A stretch of DNA of 64,000 nucleotides from an uncultured Clostridia bacterium. Lineage in GTDB: Bacteria > Bacillota > Clostridia > Christensenellales > Aristaeellaceae. The position numbers were made by a program, and so were the translations under genes. The stretch lies in the NCBI GenBank assembly GCA_934636105.1, contig CAKTZR010000002.1, positions 1 to 64,000 on the forward strand, in the 5' to 3' direction. The notes beneath the pieces are model-generated. The model saw only the letters and a list, made by a program, of their open reading frames with translations. It had not been told where the DNA came from and did no database searches. This document shows, piece after piece, positions 25,495 to 34,195 of this stretch; position 1 is the first letter of the stretch; every line of letters begins with the position of its first letter.

Positions 25495-26502
25495 TTACTG
25501 CTTGATTGTTTTGCTCAATTCTTCAACTTCCTGCTTTGTCAGCATCGTAAGATCAACAACCTGCTCCATAGGGTAGTTTTTCTCAAGCATACGCCGTGCA
25601 ATAATCAGTTTTTCATTCATGCTTCCCTGCTTTTTACCGCGTTCTTCGCCGCGCTTTTCTCCGCGTTCTTCGCCACGCTTTTCGCCCAGCATGATTCCTT
25701 CATCAACCATCTGCCGAATTGCTTCACACATATTTACAGCCTCCTTGTTCGGGTCAATCGCAATTCCCGCGTTTGTCATAGCATTGATAACCAGAGCTGC
25801 GTTTGTTTCCAGACAACTGAACTTTGAATCCTCGTTCAGCAGTTTTTCCATCTGTGCCTTATCCCGCTGGTATTTGATATACGCCAGCACTTCACGCAGG
25901 CTGCTGTTCAGCTTCTGAAGATCGTTGTCGCTCATCTCCATCGGGTCAATCATGAAAACCCGATAGTCCTGAATAAACGGAAGGACTTTTTCGGGCTGCT
26001 CGCCGTACATCTCGCGCAGGCTGAGCGGCGCATCCCATTTCTTTCCGCCAAAGTTGATGACCAGCGTAATCACAGGGGACAGCCGATCTTCTTTCTTCAT
26101 ACCAGAAAGATATTCTTCCGATGTACCATTTTTTCCTTCCTTACGATGCTGGCTTGCCAGATCACGCACCTGCTTTTCGAGTTGCATGGCATCGTACAGC
26201 ATGTTGCGAACCGGCATGGCATAATGCACATGGCTCTGATTCTCTATTCCCAGCACGAGATAGGTGTACCGATCATCCGTTTTAACCGCCAGCGTTTTAA
26301 GCGTATCGCGGTATTTCTGCGCCGCTTCCGGCTTGCCTTTCTCATCTTCATGATATGGAATCACATACTGCGTTGTATCCATATCGGTCAGCTGTTCCGG
26401 CTTAATCACCTGTTCGCCATCGTAAATCAGGTAGTTAAAGGCATCTGCAAACACTTCTGCTTCCGAAACATACTGTTTGGTTGCCGTATCCTGAATGGAC
26501 AT
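25495..26502 (-). CDS. Rpn-family PD-(D/E)XK nuclease
   Basis: A 335-residue protein of the Rpn/transposase_31 type, proposed to promote recombination by DNA cleavage. The N-terminal half holds the nuclease fold (YTYLVLGIENQSHVHYAMPVR, about 80-100, containing the E-x-Q element; VITLVINFGGKKWDAP, about 145). The C-terminus is a charged repeat GEKRGEERGEKRGEERG followed by a helical MLTKQEVEEL tail, typical for the family and often variable in repeat number. A promoter at 26558-26586 serves it. The terminal repeat and the duplicated tail downstream suggest slippage and unequal recombination. Confidence 0.82.
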   Translation of the reverse strand: MSIQDTATKQYVSEAEVFADAFNYLIYDGEQVIKPEQLTDMDTTQYVIPYHEDEKGKPEAAQKYRDTLKTLAVKTDDRYTYLVLGIENQSHVHYAMPVRNMLYDAMQLEKQVRDLASQHRKEGKNGTSEEYLSGMKKEDRLSPVITLVINFGGKKWDAPLSLREMYGEQPEKVLPFIQDYRVFMIDPMEMSDNDLQKLNSSLREVLAYIKYQRDKAQMEKLLNEDSKFSCLETNAALVINAMTNAGIAIDPNKEAVNMCEAIRQMVDEGIMLGEKRGEERGEKRGEERGKKQGSMNEKLIIARRMLEKNYPMEQVVDLTMLTKQEVEELSKTIKQ

Positions 26503-26557
26503 GTTTTTTCTCTCCTTTGAGCCATCATTTCATCTGTCCATGCTCTATTTCAATTTT

Positions 26558-26586
26558 ATTTTATCACGTCGCTTATGATTTCGCAA
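26558..26586 (-). promoter_or_regulatory. Sigma-A promoter of the Rpn gene
   Basis: On the minus strand TTGCGA, a 17-base spacer and TAAAAT lie 56 bases before the start of the Rpn gene. Confidence 0.65.
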
Positions 26587-26600
26587 GCACTTATGATTCA

Positions 26601-27533
26601 TTACCGTTCCTGCGAAAGCTGCCGCTTTTTATACCAGCCTTCCAGCAACTTGATAATGGTATCTTCCATTTGCTTTGGCGTGTAGGATTTCGGAAAATAC
26701 TTGCGCAGCGTTTCGTTTTTCAGCGTCACCCGATCAAGGTCGGTTTTCTTTTCTTCGCTCATGACCGCCCGCATCACGTCAAGGGAAAGCATCTTCTGCT
26801 GGCTGAATTTCTTTAATCGCTGTGCCTGAGAAAGCGACGGGGTTGCCTGTTCACTGTCCATTGCTTCAAGCAGAAGCGTCTGCTCCTCCTTTTTCAAATA
26901 GGACAGCTCAACGGCGGGATTAAGCGCAATTTTGCGTTCATCCACCATGTCCAGCAGGGTGGGAATTAACTCGGTCAGGCGAATAAAACGCTGTATCTGG
27001 TTTCGACTTTCCCCGACCTGTTCAGCCATAATCTGGTCAGATCTTTTTTGTGTCCCAACTTGGGACACATTTTCTCTTGATGGTCGTCCCGCCTGTCTTT
27101 TCATCGCTTCCAGCTTCATTTTATAGGCAAAAGCCCGTTCACTCGGCAGCAGCTCCTCACGCTGCAAATTGCTGTCCACCATGATGATCGTAGCGGCATC
27201 GTCGTCGAGATCACGAATGATGACCGGCATGGTTTCCTTGCCTGCCAGCTCGGATGCATGATGCCGCCTGTGTCCCGCGATCAGCTCATAGCCGCCGTCA
27301 GGATCAGGACGCGCAATCGCAGGGACAAGCACACCATGCTCGCGCACACTGTCCACTGTGTCCTGCATCGCAGCATCGTCCTTAACCTTGAAGGGATGAT
27401 TCTTGAACGGATGTAACTCTCCTAATGGGATATTCTGTACTTTTTCCCGCTGAGCATCCGCTCTGCTTTCTTCCGTCGAAAAAAGGTCATCGAGCGGCTT
27501 CAAGTTGATGTTGCTTCTTTCTTTCAATGGCAC
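26601..27533 (-). CDS. parB: ParB/Spo0J-type partition protein
   Basis: A 310-residue CTP-dependent-clamp-type partition protein. The ParB nuclease-like N-domain shows VREHGVLVPAIARPD and the phosphate motif ELIAGHRRHHASE (about residues 88-100), then NLQREELLPSERAFAY, a helix-turn-helix region (SDQIMAEQVGESRNQIQRFIRL, about 165-187) and a C-terminal dimer domain. It would bind centromere-like sites of the element. The start is uncertain: GTG 27533 lies very close to GGAGG, while TTG 27527 has nine-base spacing. It overlaps the end of the ParA frame. Because parA carries a stop codon, ParB may lack its partner. Confidence 0.88.
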   Translation of the reverse strand: MPLKERSNINLKPLDDLFSTEESRADAQREKVQNIPLGELHPFKNHPFKVKDDAAMQDTVDSVREHGVLVPAIARPDPDGGYELIAGHRRHHASELAGKETMPVIIRDLDDDAATIIMVDSNLQREELLPSERAFAYKMKLEAMKRQAGRPSRENVSQVGTQKRSDQIMAEQVGESRNQIQRFIRLTELIPTLLDMVDERKIALNPAVELSYLKKEEQTLLLEAMDSEQATPSLSQAQRLKKFSQQKMLSLDVMRAVMSEEKKTDLDRVTLKNETLRKYFPKSYTPKQMEDTIIKLLEGWYKKRQLSQER

Positions 27534-28305
27534 ACACCTCCTTTGTCAACTCTCGATAGGCTGCCGCAACTTTGCCTTTTGGATCGTGGGCAAAAATGCT
27601 CTTTCCTTCGGCGCTCATTTCCTCTGCCCTGACAGACCGCGGTATTTCCGTATTAAAGATTCTCAGTCTGTGCCCGTATGTCTCGCGAATGATGCCACTG
27701 ATTTCCTTCGCATAATTCGTTCGATTATCCACCATCGTCAGCAATATACCCTCAATCGTCAGCTTGGGGTTAATCTGCCTGCGCACCTTCGCAATCGTGC
27801 CGAGCAGCTGCTCCAAACCTTTCGCAGAAAGATATTGAGCCTGTACGGGAATCAAAACGCTGTTTGCCACCGCCAACGCATTGACCGTAAGCATACTCAG
27901 CGACGGCATACAATCCAGCAGAATATGGTCTTACTTTTCTTTGAGTGGCTCAAGCGTCTGTTTGAGAATCTTTTCCCGACTCATCGCATTGACCATCGTC
28001 ACCTCCACGCCGGACAATTCAATATTAGCGGGCAGAATATCCACGCCTTCACCATGATGCAGGATTGCCCGACTCACATCATACGGCGTATCCATCATCT
28101 TCGCAAGCATCGCAGTAGAAAGCGTATCTTGCAGGCTGTCAGGCTGCGCGCATCCCGTGCTGATCGTCAGGCTTCCCTGCGGGTCACAATCGACGAGCAG
28201 CACTTTCTTTCCCTCCTGCGTAAGCCCTACCCCAAGATTCAGGCAGGATGTGGTTTTACCTACGCCGCCTTTCTGGTTGCAGAGTGCAGTAATCGTTGTT
28301 TTCAT
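27487..28305 (-). pseudogene. parA: ParA/Soj ATPase broken by one in-frame stop codon
   Basis: A 272-codon ParA-type ATPase frame starting MKTTITALCNQKGGVGKTT (deviant Walker A KGGVGKTT, residues 11-18; VLLVDCDPQGS near 38). An in-frame TAA at 27931-27933 replaces the Tyr codon expected in LKEKYDHILLDCMPSLS, after which the same frame continues intact to 27487 (VLIPVQAQYLSAKGLEQL). So a single base change, not a frameshift, interrupts the gene at codon 125. A restart at ATG 27909 would lack the nucleotide-binding half. Readthrough or a sequencing error would restore it. Confidence 0.85.
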
Positions 28306-28330
28306 TTTCTTATTCTCCTTTTAGATATGC

Positions 28331-28358
28331 AAAAAGCGCAGCCTTTTCAAGCCGCGCT
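28331..28358 (-). terminator. Terminator after hipA
   Basis: On the minus strand AGCGCGGCTT...AGGCTGCGCT forms a stem followed by TTTTT. It belongs to the same sequence family as the terminators at 29940 and 31542. Confidence 0.75.
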
Positions 28359-28429
28359 CTCTCGTCTATACTGTTATCGTTTCAAAGCAATTCACGTTTC
28401 CGTTATCTATTTTCACTGAAACGCAGATT

Positions 28430-29557
28430 CTACGATTTCCAGCCCCGGTATGTCGCTTCAAGCGTCCGCGTCTTTTCCCAAATCTCCTCAGCAATCATTT
28501 TGCAGTTCTTCACGTTCATTCCCGCCGCTTTTCCAACTGCCAGCAGCTCTTTCATTCCCGGATTCCTGCCGTTTCCATCCACCGTCGTGCTATGCTCTCC
28601 GAAGTAGGTCGTGCTCCACGTCAAATCATACGCCGGCGACGGATGCCAGCAATCCATCTGTTCGTCATAGATCCAGCTGAAATTCTTCGCATGGTCATCG
28701 CGATTATGCGCAAAGACATTGAAACACATCCGTCTGTACATCTGCTCCAAATCTTCCCGATTATCCAGAGAAAGAATCTTCGTCAGTTTCATCAGCGTAT
28801 GATAGTCCATCGCGGCGGTGCGCCAATCCACTTCGAGAATCGCCGCCGCAGTCAGCATGTGCTGCCGCTCGATATGCCCATCCGTCTTTCTTCGGTCAAA
28901 CCGCTTTACAGCAAAGTAGCCCGCACACACATCAGACGGCATCAGCTTGGTTTCCGGCACGATGATTCCGCAGTCCTCGGCGCAATCCATATAGGCTTTT
29001 TCCATCACGCCGCTGTCCTTCATCTCATCGGAAGCCGGAAACTTGATGATCCACTCATCCGTCATAATCTTCGGTCTTGCGCCGCCGGAACTGCCGCCCA
29101 TTTGGAACAGTTCATCCAGATCGCCCGCATCCTCGTGATTCAATATCGCATGACATTGAGCGGAAAGCTCGTCCAGATCGCCAATCGCCGCATCCTGCTG
29201 GATATTCCACGCCGGACGATACGCCAACGCGCCCATTCCCGAATCGCCGACGATCGCCAAACGCTCCAACTGCGTCATATCCGCAGAAAGAATTCCCCGC
29301 GCCTTTAACATCCGATCGACCAGCAGCTGCCCCCACGCATCCGGCAGACTATCGGCAAACACGCCCCACAATCCGGAAAACGCTTGGCTCGTCGGAACAA
29401 AGACCTTTTGTTCCACCGGCAGCGAAAACGGACTGATTGCAAAGCCGTTGTCCAGCCATTCTTCCGAATAAGCGAACGCTACCCGCCGATCTGCGGTCTG
29501 CGCCATCGTTCCGACAAATCGCTCGCCGAGGTAGACTTCGAGCTTACGTTCTTTCAC
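28430..29557 (-). CDS. hipA: HipA-family serine/threonine kinase toxin
   Basis: A 375-residue HipA-like kinase. The start is GTG 29557 (VKERKLEVYLGERFVG), seven bases after GAGGAGG; the frame is open further upstream but inside hipB. It has the HipA N-domain, a Gly-rich loop MGGSSGGARPKI (about 162-173), the lysine in FAVKRFDR, the catalytic NVFAHNRDDHAKNFS (about 283-297) and the metal-binding SPAYDLTWS. All key residues for kinase activity are present. HipA toxins phosphorylate targets such as glutamyl-tRNA synthetase and cause dormancy. Overlap with hipB shows a toxin-antitoxin operon that could stabilise the element. Confidence 0.9.
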   Translation of the reverse strand: MKERKLEVYLGERFVGTMAQTADRRVAFAYSEEWLDNGFAISPFSLPVEQKVFVPTSQAFSGLWGVFADSLPDAWGQLLVDRMLKARGILSADMTQLERLAIVGDSGMGALAYRPAWNIQQDAAIGDLDELSAQCHAILNHEDAGDLDELFQMGGSSGGARPKIMTDEWIIKFPASDEMKDSGVMEKAYMDCAEDCGIIVPETKLMPSDVCAGYFAVKRFDRRKTDGHIERQHMLTAAAILEVDWRTAAMDYHTLMKLTKILSLDNREDLEQMYRRMCFNVFAHNRDDHAKNFSWIYDEQMDCWHPSPAYDLTWSTTYFGEHSTTVDGNGRNPGMKELLAVGKAAGMNVKNCKMIAEEIWEKTRTLEATYRGWKS

Positions 29558-29819
29558 GGATAACCTCCTCAATGCTGCCGTATTCCACATTCGTGAACAG
29601 ATTTTTGATTTCATCCGCGCAGTCCAGTGCAACACACAACTTTGTCAGCGAGTTCAGCGAAATCTGCCCCGTCGTTTCAAAGCGCTTGATGCTGCCATAG
29701 CTTACGTTGCTCTTTTCGCTCAGCGCCTGCTGTGAAAGATTGCGGCGCTTGCGGATGCGGCTTAAACGCTGCGCCAACGCTTTGTCGATTTCTTCCGGCG
29801 TTTCCCAAACGAACTTCAT
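29544..29819 (-). CDS. hipB: HipB-like XRE antitoxin
   Basis: A 91-residue helix-turn-helix protein starting MKFVWETPEEIDKAL at 29819, five bases after GGAGG. The helix-turn-helix is RRNLSQQALSEKSNVSYGSIKRFE (about residues 27-50). It overlaps the start of hipA by 14 bases, so synthesis is coupled. It should neutralise HipA and repress the operon. An alternative start at 29831 would overlap the ribosome site. Confidence 0.87.
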   Translation of the reverse strand: MKFVWETPEEIDKALAQRLSRIRKRRNLSQQALSEKSNVSYGSIKRFETTGQISLNSLTKLCVALDCADEIKNLFTNVEYGSIEEVIRERT

Positions 29820-29939
29820 GTCATCCTCCAACGGATCATATTTGATACAAATCTCTAATATCCACGCTTAATAGACCATATTTTGTCCGTTTCAGTATAG
29901 CACAATGCGTTTTTGTTTTCAAGACGATACTCCCTATAC

Positions 29940-30003
29940 AAAAAGCGCAGCTTCTACAAGCCGCGCTCGATCATTCGGTTTTCCGCTTTTAGGCATATTT
30001 CTC
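29940..30003. repeat. Direct repeat copy 1 (abrB 3' end plus terminator)
   Basis: About 64 bases nearly identical to 31542-31605. It contains a minus-strand terminator hairpin (AGCGCGGCTT/AAGCTGCGCT, then TTTTT, 29940-29967) and, just before it on the minus strand, the codons of an abrB-like end (EKYA then stop). It lies directly after the DUF4143 ATPase, so the ATPase cassette is bracketed by two direct copies. Confidence 0.8.
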
Positions 30004-30007
30004 AGTT

Positions 30008-31366
30008 TCATCGCTCCTCTGAACCGCTGAATGGATCGCTTTTCAAATACCGTTTCATCAGGAACGTACAAAAATACGGAAAGGTATAAACGTTATCACT
30101 GAATCCAATGTTGCCACCCGTCAGCTTGATTCCATGATGGATTTCAGGATACCTGTCATTCTCAATCAACGCCTGCATGGACTTCGCTTTTCCGCTTTTC
30201 GCCTTCACTTCAACGGGAATCAGTTCGGAAGCCGTCCTGACAAAGAAATCTTCCTCCAGCGTTGAATCCTCCCGTTTATAGTAATACAATTCATATCCGC
30301 TCTTTACGAGCGCTTCTCCAACGACATTTTCATACAGTGCGCCTTTGTAAACGCCAAGATTTTTATTCGCTCTCAAATCTTCCTGTGCTTCTTCATCCAA
30401 GAGCGCCACCAGAAGCCCACTGTCGGCAAAATACACCTTCATTTTTGTGTCATCATAGTTTCCCCTAAGCGGCAGTTCAGGGAAATGAAGGCAATAACAA
30501 ATATTGATAATTCCCGCGTCATTCAGCCATTCTATACAGCCCCGATAATCCTTGAACCGCGCTCCGGACGCCACTTTAGAAATTTGGAATTTCTTGTTTT
30601 CTTTCGCAAGCTGCACCGGAATCTGATTGAAAATATTCAAAATCCGTGTCTGATCTACGCCGTCCGCATATTTGCGAATATCTTCTTTATAATCTAAAAT
30701 GAGTTGCTTCTGAATCTCCTGCGTTCCTTCAAACGTTCCTTTTTCAATATATTCCTTGACGACGGCAGGCATCCCGCCCAAGATACAGTAATCCAAGAAC
30801 AGATTATGGCACGTTTTCAGCAAAACCTCGTTAAACGGCTTCATCTGAGCCATGTGCCGATAAATATCTTCAACGAAATCGGCTTCATAGCCTTTCGCCC
30901 AAAGGAACTCCTCAAAATCCAAGGACTTCATTTCATAATCGCTTTTATACCCTACGCTGTTGCTTTCAATCTTTCGATAGTTGATTCCAAGCATCGAGCC
31001 GCTGCAAATCACGTCAAATCTTCCGTCTATGTGAAAAAACTTGAGCGCCGTTGCGATGTCCGGGAATTCCTGCAACTCATCGAAAAAAATCAGTGTTTCG
31101 CCCGGAATAAAGCGTTTAGCCGGATCCATTCGCGATATGTTCTTAATGATGTCGTCTGTTTTGTAGCCATCTTCGGTAATCAGCTTGTATTTGGGTTCTT
31201 CAACAAAATTGATGTATATGACGCTCGTATAATTGGCTTCGGCAAAGTGATGAACCGATTCCGTTTTTCCAATCTGTCTGGGTCCTTTAACGATCAATGG
31301 TTTTCGTTTCGGATCAGCCTTCCACTGCCTGAGCGTTTCATCTATTTTCCGCTTCAAATACGTCAT
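30008..31366 (-). CDS. DUF4143/AAA_14 ATP-binding protein
   Basis: A 452-residue ATPase starting MTYLKRKIDETLRQW at 31366 after AGGGGAG. The N-terminal AAA_14 domain has Walker A KGPRQIGKTES (about 24-34), Walker B LIFFDELQEFP (about 93) and sensor-like ICSGSMLG; the C-terminal DUF4143 domain contains a PD-(D/E)XK-like stretch (EEDFFVRTASELIPVEVKAK). Such genes are widespread single-gene accessory loci of unclear function in anaerobes. It has its own promoter and terminator and is flanked by direct repeats, so it behaves like an inserted cassette between abrB and hipBA. Confidence 0.87.
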   Translation of the reverse strand: MTYLKRKIDETLRQWKADPKRKPLIVKGPRQIGKTESVHHFAEANYTSVIYINFVEEPKYKLITEDGYKTDDIIKNISRMDPAKRFIPGETLIFFDELQEFPDIATALKFFHIDGRFDVICSGSMLGINYRKIESNSVGYKSDYEMKSLDFEEFLWAKGYEADFVEDIYRHMAQMKPFNEVLLKTCHNLFLDYCILGGMPAVVKEYIEKGTFEGTQEIQKQLILDYKEDIRKYADGVDQTRILNIFNQIPVQLAKENKKFQISKVASGARFKDYRGCIEWLNDAGIINICYCLHFPELPLRGNYDDTKMKVYFADSGLLVALLDEEAQEDLRANKNLGVYKGALYENVVGEALVKSGYELYYYKREDSTLEEDFFVRTASELIPVEVKAKSGKAKSMQALIENDRYPEIHHGIKLTGGNIGFSDNVYTFPYFCTFLMKRYLKSDPFSGSEER

Positions 31367-31397
31367 CGCAACCGCTCCCCTCTGCTTTCTTTCTTCA

Positions 31398-31426
31398 ATT
31401 ATACGCCGTCTTTCCGATTTGCACAA
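31398..31426 (-). promoter_or_regulatory. Sigma-A promoter of the DUF4143 ATPase
   Basis: On the minus strand TTGTGC, a 17-base spacer and TATAAT, 32 bases before the ATPase start. Two near-identical ACATTTCATG(A/G)GGGAAT copies lie upstream at about 31468-31486 and 31499-31517 and could be a repeated regulator site. Confidence 0.65.
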
Positions 31427-31541
31427 CGTAATCTGCGAAAAAATGAGCGAATATTTCTCCAAATCCAACATTTCATGAGGGAATATTCAGTCTTCGCCCA
31501 CATTTCATGGGGGAATCCGCTTCGTTTCCTTTATCCTATTG

Positions 31542-31605
31542 AAAAAGCGCAGCTTCTGCAAGCCGCGCTCGATCATTCGGTTTTCTGCTTTCACGCATAT
31601 TTCTT
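31542..31605. repeat. Direct repeat copy 2 (abrB 3' end plus terminator)
   Basis: The second copy of the 64-base repeat at 29940-30003. Here it comprises the true end of abrB (RKKYA and stop, 31591) and a minus-strand terminator hairpin at 31542-31569 with a T-tract. Confidence 0.8.
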
Positions 31606-31785
31606 TCTCTGCTCGATCACGCCCGCCAGCAGCGCCAGAAGCATCTGCGCGTCCTCCTGCGCATCGCCTTCCAATGCCGTCTGTTGCGGGTCGCCCTCGC
31701 GAATTCGCAGTGTGCGCCGAATCTCTTTGGGAATCACCACGCGTCCCAACTCATCGATGCGACGGACAATTCCAGTTGCTCGCAC
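31591..31785 (-). CDS. Short AbrB/SpoVT-type regulator
   Basis: A 64-residue protein whose first 33 residues (ATGIVRRIDELGRVVIPKEI, then RRTLRIREGDP) are a canonical swapped-hairpin AbrB/MazE/SpoVT DNA-binding domain. After the Pro the sequence departs from the usual SpoVT continuation and ends in a short helical tail (QMLLALLAGVIEQRKKYA). It may be a natural short form or have lost a GAF-like sensor domain by deletion. It overlaps the 3' end of the integrase remnant in another frame. Confidence 0.78.
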   Translation of the reverse strand: MRATGIVRRIDELGRVVIPKEIRRTLRIREGDPQQTALEGDAQEDAQMLLALLAGVIEQRKKYA

Positions 31786-32297
31786 AAGTATGGCCTCCTT
31801 CTACTCTGCTTTTGATCCGCTCTCACAGTATGGATGCAAGCCATCTGGAATATTCCATTTAGAAAGATGGCAAAGGTTGACAAGGTGCGTTTCATTTTCT
31901 CAATTTGCGAGAGTTTAAGGAGGAGAAGACATTTAGGCGACTTTCGGATATACTCGATTTCAACCAGCCACGAAAAGAACGCGCGCAGATTCCGCAAATA
32001 GTTGTTGATAGTAATATTGCTAACTTTCTTATTATAATCGCGCCGTCGTTGCGGATACTTTATATCATTCGTTGTTTTATCAGTGCAAACCGTATATTTC
32101 CCTCGCGTTTGCAAATCAGGAATGTAGCGCCGAATGGTTCTGTCTTCAATATCCTCCACTCTATCCGTCTTTTCATTTTCTTTGAGCCATACCGTAAAAA
32201 GTTTCAGCGTCTTTTCGTAAGACTGCATCGTCTTTTCTCTAAGTTGCTTGCTCGTGCATTCATCCATATAGAGGCTGATAACACGTTCCATATCCAT
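31734..32297 (-). pseudogene. Integrase remnant: tyrosine recombinase core-binding domain only
   Basis: The frame starts MDMERVISLYMDECTSK at 32297 behind AAAGGTG. About 125 residues match the N-terminal SAM-like core-binding domain of tyrosine recombinases (KTMQSYEKTLKLFTVWL; VSNITINNYLRNLRAFFSWL; EIEYIRKSP). The rest is unrelated sequence running into abrB, and the catalytic domain with R-H-R-Y residues is missing. It marks the probable chromosome-side end of the mobile element, since spo0A and ordinary chromosomal genes begin 160 bases away. Confidence 0.75.
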
Positions 32298-32301
32298 AAA
32301 A

Positions 32302-32376
32302 AACCAACACCTTTCTTGACGCTTTCCCATACGTTTGATTTGTACAGAAGAAAGCCTATCAATTTCGGTGTTGGTT
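32302..32376. repeat. Inverted repeat at the element/chromosome boundary
   Basis: AACCAACACC at 32302-32311 and GGTGTTGGTT at 32367-32376 form a perfect 10-bp inverted repeat separated by 55 bases, between the integrase remnant and spo0A. It could be a recombinase arm site, an element end, or a transcription hairpin. Confidence 0.45.
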
Positions 32377-32457
32377 GGGTTTATTTTTTGAATTCATCGG
32401 TCTGACATTTGTTTATAGGGACAGCTTGATGGAGATAACTCCTCAAAAGCTCAGATA

Positions 32458-33246
32458 TTACGCACTTTTCCCCGCCCCGAGCCGGTCTGCGACCAGCGCG
32501 ATAAACTCGCCGTTGGTCGGCTTGTCATCCAGCGAACAGACGTTCTTGCCGAACGCTTCATCCAGCGCGTCAATGCGGCCGCGGTTCCACGCCACCTCAA
32601 TCGCATGGCGGATGGCACGTTCAACCTTGCTGGAAGTCGTGCCGAACCGGTGAGCAATGCCGGGATAAAGCTCTTTGGTGATGCGACTCATCAAATCCGG
32701 GTTTTCCATCACCATGCGCACCGCTTCGCGCAGATATTGATAACCCTTGATGTGCGCGGGAATGCCAACCGTCAGGAACAGGTTCGCGATCCGCTCCTCC
32801 AGCGTTTCGCCGCTCGGCTTGCCGTTCTGCTTTTGAATCATCTTCGCACTGAGCGCTTCAGCGCGCAGGCTCTCGCCCGCCGCTTCATACACACGCTGCG
32901 CCAGCATCATAAAGTCGAACGGCTTCACCATGTAATAGTTCACGCCGAGATTCACCGCGCGGGAAATGAAGTCGTCGCGCCCCAGCGCCGTCAGCGCAAT
33001 CACACCCGGCTGTTTGGATAGCTTCATCGCCTGAAGACGCTCAAGCACCGCGTAGCCGTCCATCTGCGGCATAATCAGGTCGCAGACCAGCACATCCGGT
33101 TCGCGTTCGGTTACCAGCCGCAGCGTCTCCACGCCGTCTCCGGCCGTGCCGACGACTTCGATACCGTTCTGCTCCTGCAAATATTCCGCAACCATGTCCC
33201 TCAGCTGTATATTGTCATCCGCAACAACCACGCGTACCGTATCCAT
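32458..33246 (-). CDS. spo0A: Sporulation master regulator Spo0A
   Basis: A 262-residue response regulator that switches on sporulation when phosphorylated. The start MDTVRVVVADDN at 33246 lies nine bases after AGGAGG. The receiver domain has the DD pair, phosphoacceptor CDLIMPQMDG, LTALG and VKPFDF. The C-terminal Spo0A-specific DNA-binding domain contains HIKGYQYLREAV and the recognition helix TTSSKVERAIRHAIEVAWNRG (about residues 208-228), almost identical across endospore formers. The gene marks the start of the stable chromosomal region to the right of the mobile element. Confidence 0.97.
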   Translation of the reverse strand: MDTVRVVVADDNIQLRDMVAEYLQEQNGIEVVGTAGDGVETLRLVTEREPDVLVCDLIMPQMDGYAVLERLQAMKLSKQPGVIALTALGRDDFISRAVNLGVNYYMVKPFDFMMLAQRVYEAAGESLRAEALSAKMIQKQNGKPSGETLEERIANLFLTVGIPAHIKGYQYLREAVRMVMENPDLMSRITKELYPGIAHRFGTTSSKVERAIRHAIEVAWNRGRIDALDEAFGKNVCSLDDKPTNGEFIALVADRLGAGKSA

Positions 33247-33428
33247 ATCTGGCAACCTCCTGTAATCTCATTTTCTTTGTCTGCCTGCCGGGGCATCGTT
33301 CATCGCCTATCATTTCAGGATATATCCGACATCTTTTGCCCTTCATTCGCATTTTATGCAGGAATATGTGAAATATAACTCAAAGCCGAAAAATTTATCT
33401 TTTTTCTTTTTCGATTTCTTTTTTGCCG

Positions 33429-34136
33429 TCAAATTTCAAGGATGTAAGGCTTGAGCAGCCGCATGATTCGGTCTGCCGACGCGGGCGCATAGCGCGGGGA
33501 CTGCGCCATCGTCACAAAATCGTACCCGGTTTCATGAAACAGCCGATAATCGTCGATCACTTCAAAGGGAACCGTCGGTTCGCGCCCGTTCATCGCTTCC
33601 ATCAGGGCGGAAATATCGCTTCGAAGCTGGATATTTCCACCCAGATCGAGCAGATGCGCCGGAATATCCTGATGCGATTTCGGATTGCGGACATACACCA
33701 GTCGGCGAATCCAGCGAAAGGCCAGCGCGAAAAGCAGATAATTGGCCTCGTCGAGCTTCTTCCCTTCGCGATACCCCGCAAGGGATGCGCGCGCTTTGGG
33801 ATTGCGGGTCAGCACAGCCTTGAGCACGAAATCCGTGCCCGGCGGGCCAAAAGCGAGGTCCGAATGCGTATCCACATGCACGACGTCAAACGGCGCTTGC
33901 AGCTTTCCCGTTTCCATCTGCGCCTGCCAGAAATCCAGCGCCCTGTCATGCGTATCGAAGATGCGCCCCGGTACGGGATGCGCGCGGTTCAGCCCGCATT
34001 GATCTTCCAGAAAGGCGATCACCTGCTCGTCGCTGTACGAGCTGGCGCAGGCCTCCGGCGGCCTTTCCCCCAGCGGCGCAAGCGGGCAGGCGTCCGTCAG
34101 GAAGAAATCCATGTCAAGATCGAGCACCTTCATCAT
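33429..34136 (-). CDS. UPF0489 family protein
   Basis: A 235-residue cytosolic protein with the UPF0489 pattern: an N-terminal LDLDMDFFLTDA and a central DVVHVDTHSDLAFG (about residue 95), which resemble the metal-binding aspartate/histidine motifs of the arginase/deacetylase fold. Its biochemical function is not established. It lies between spo0A and yunB on the same strand but with spacers of 180 and 60 bases, so co-transcription is unsure. The 183 bases before spo0A hold no gene. Confidence 0.75.
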   Translation of the reverse strand: MMKVLDLDMDFFLTDACPLAPLGERPPEACASSYSDEQVIAFLEDQCGLNRAHPVPGRIFDTHDRALDFWQAQMETGKLQAPFDVVHVDTHSDLAFGPPGTDFVLKAVLTRNPKARASLAGYREGKKLDEANYLLFALAFRWIRRLVYVRNPKSHQDIPAHLLDLGGNIQLRSDISALMEAMNGREPTVPFEVIDDYRLFHETGYDFVTMAQSPRYAPASADRIMRLLKPYILEI

Positions 34137-34195
34137 TCGCGTCCCCCAAGTATTTTCGAAATCATTATATCATCCTTTTGCCCCATAGGCAAGCA

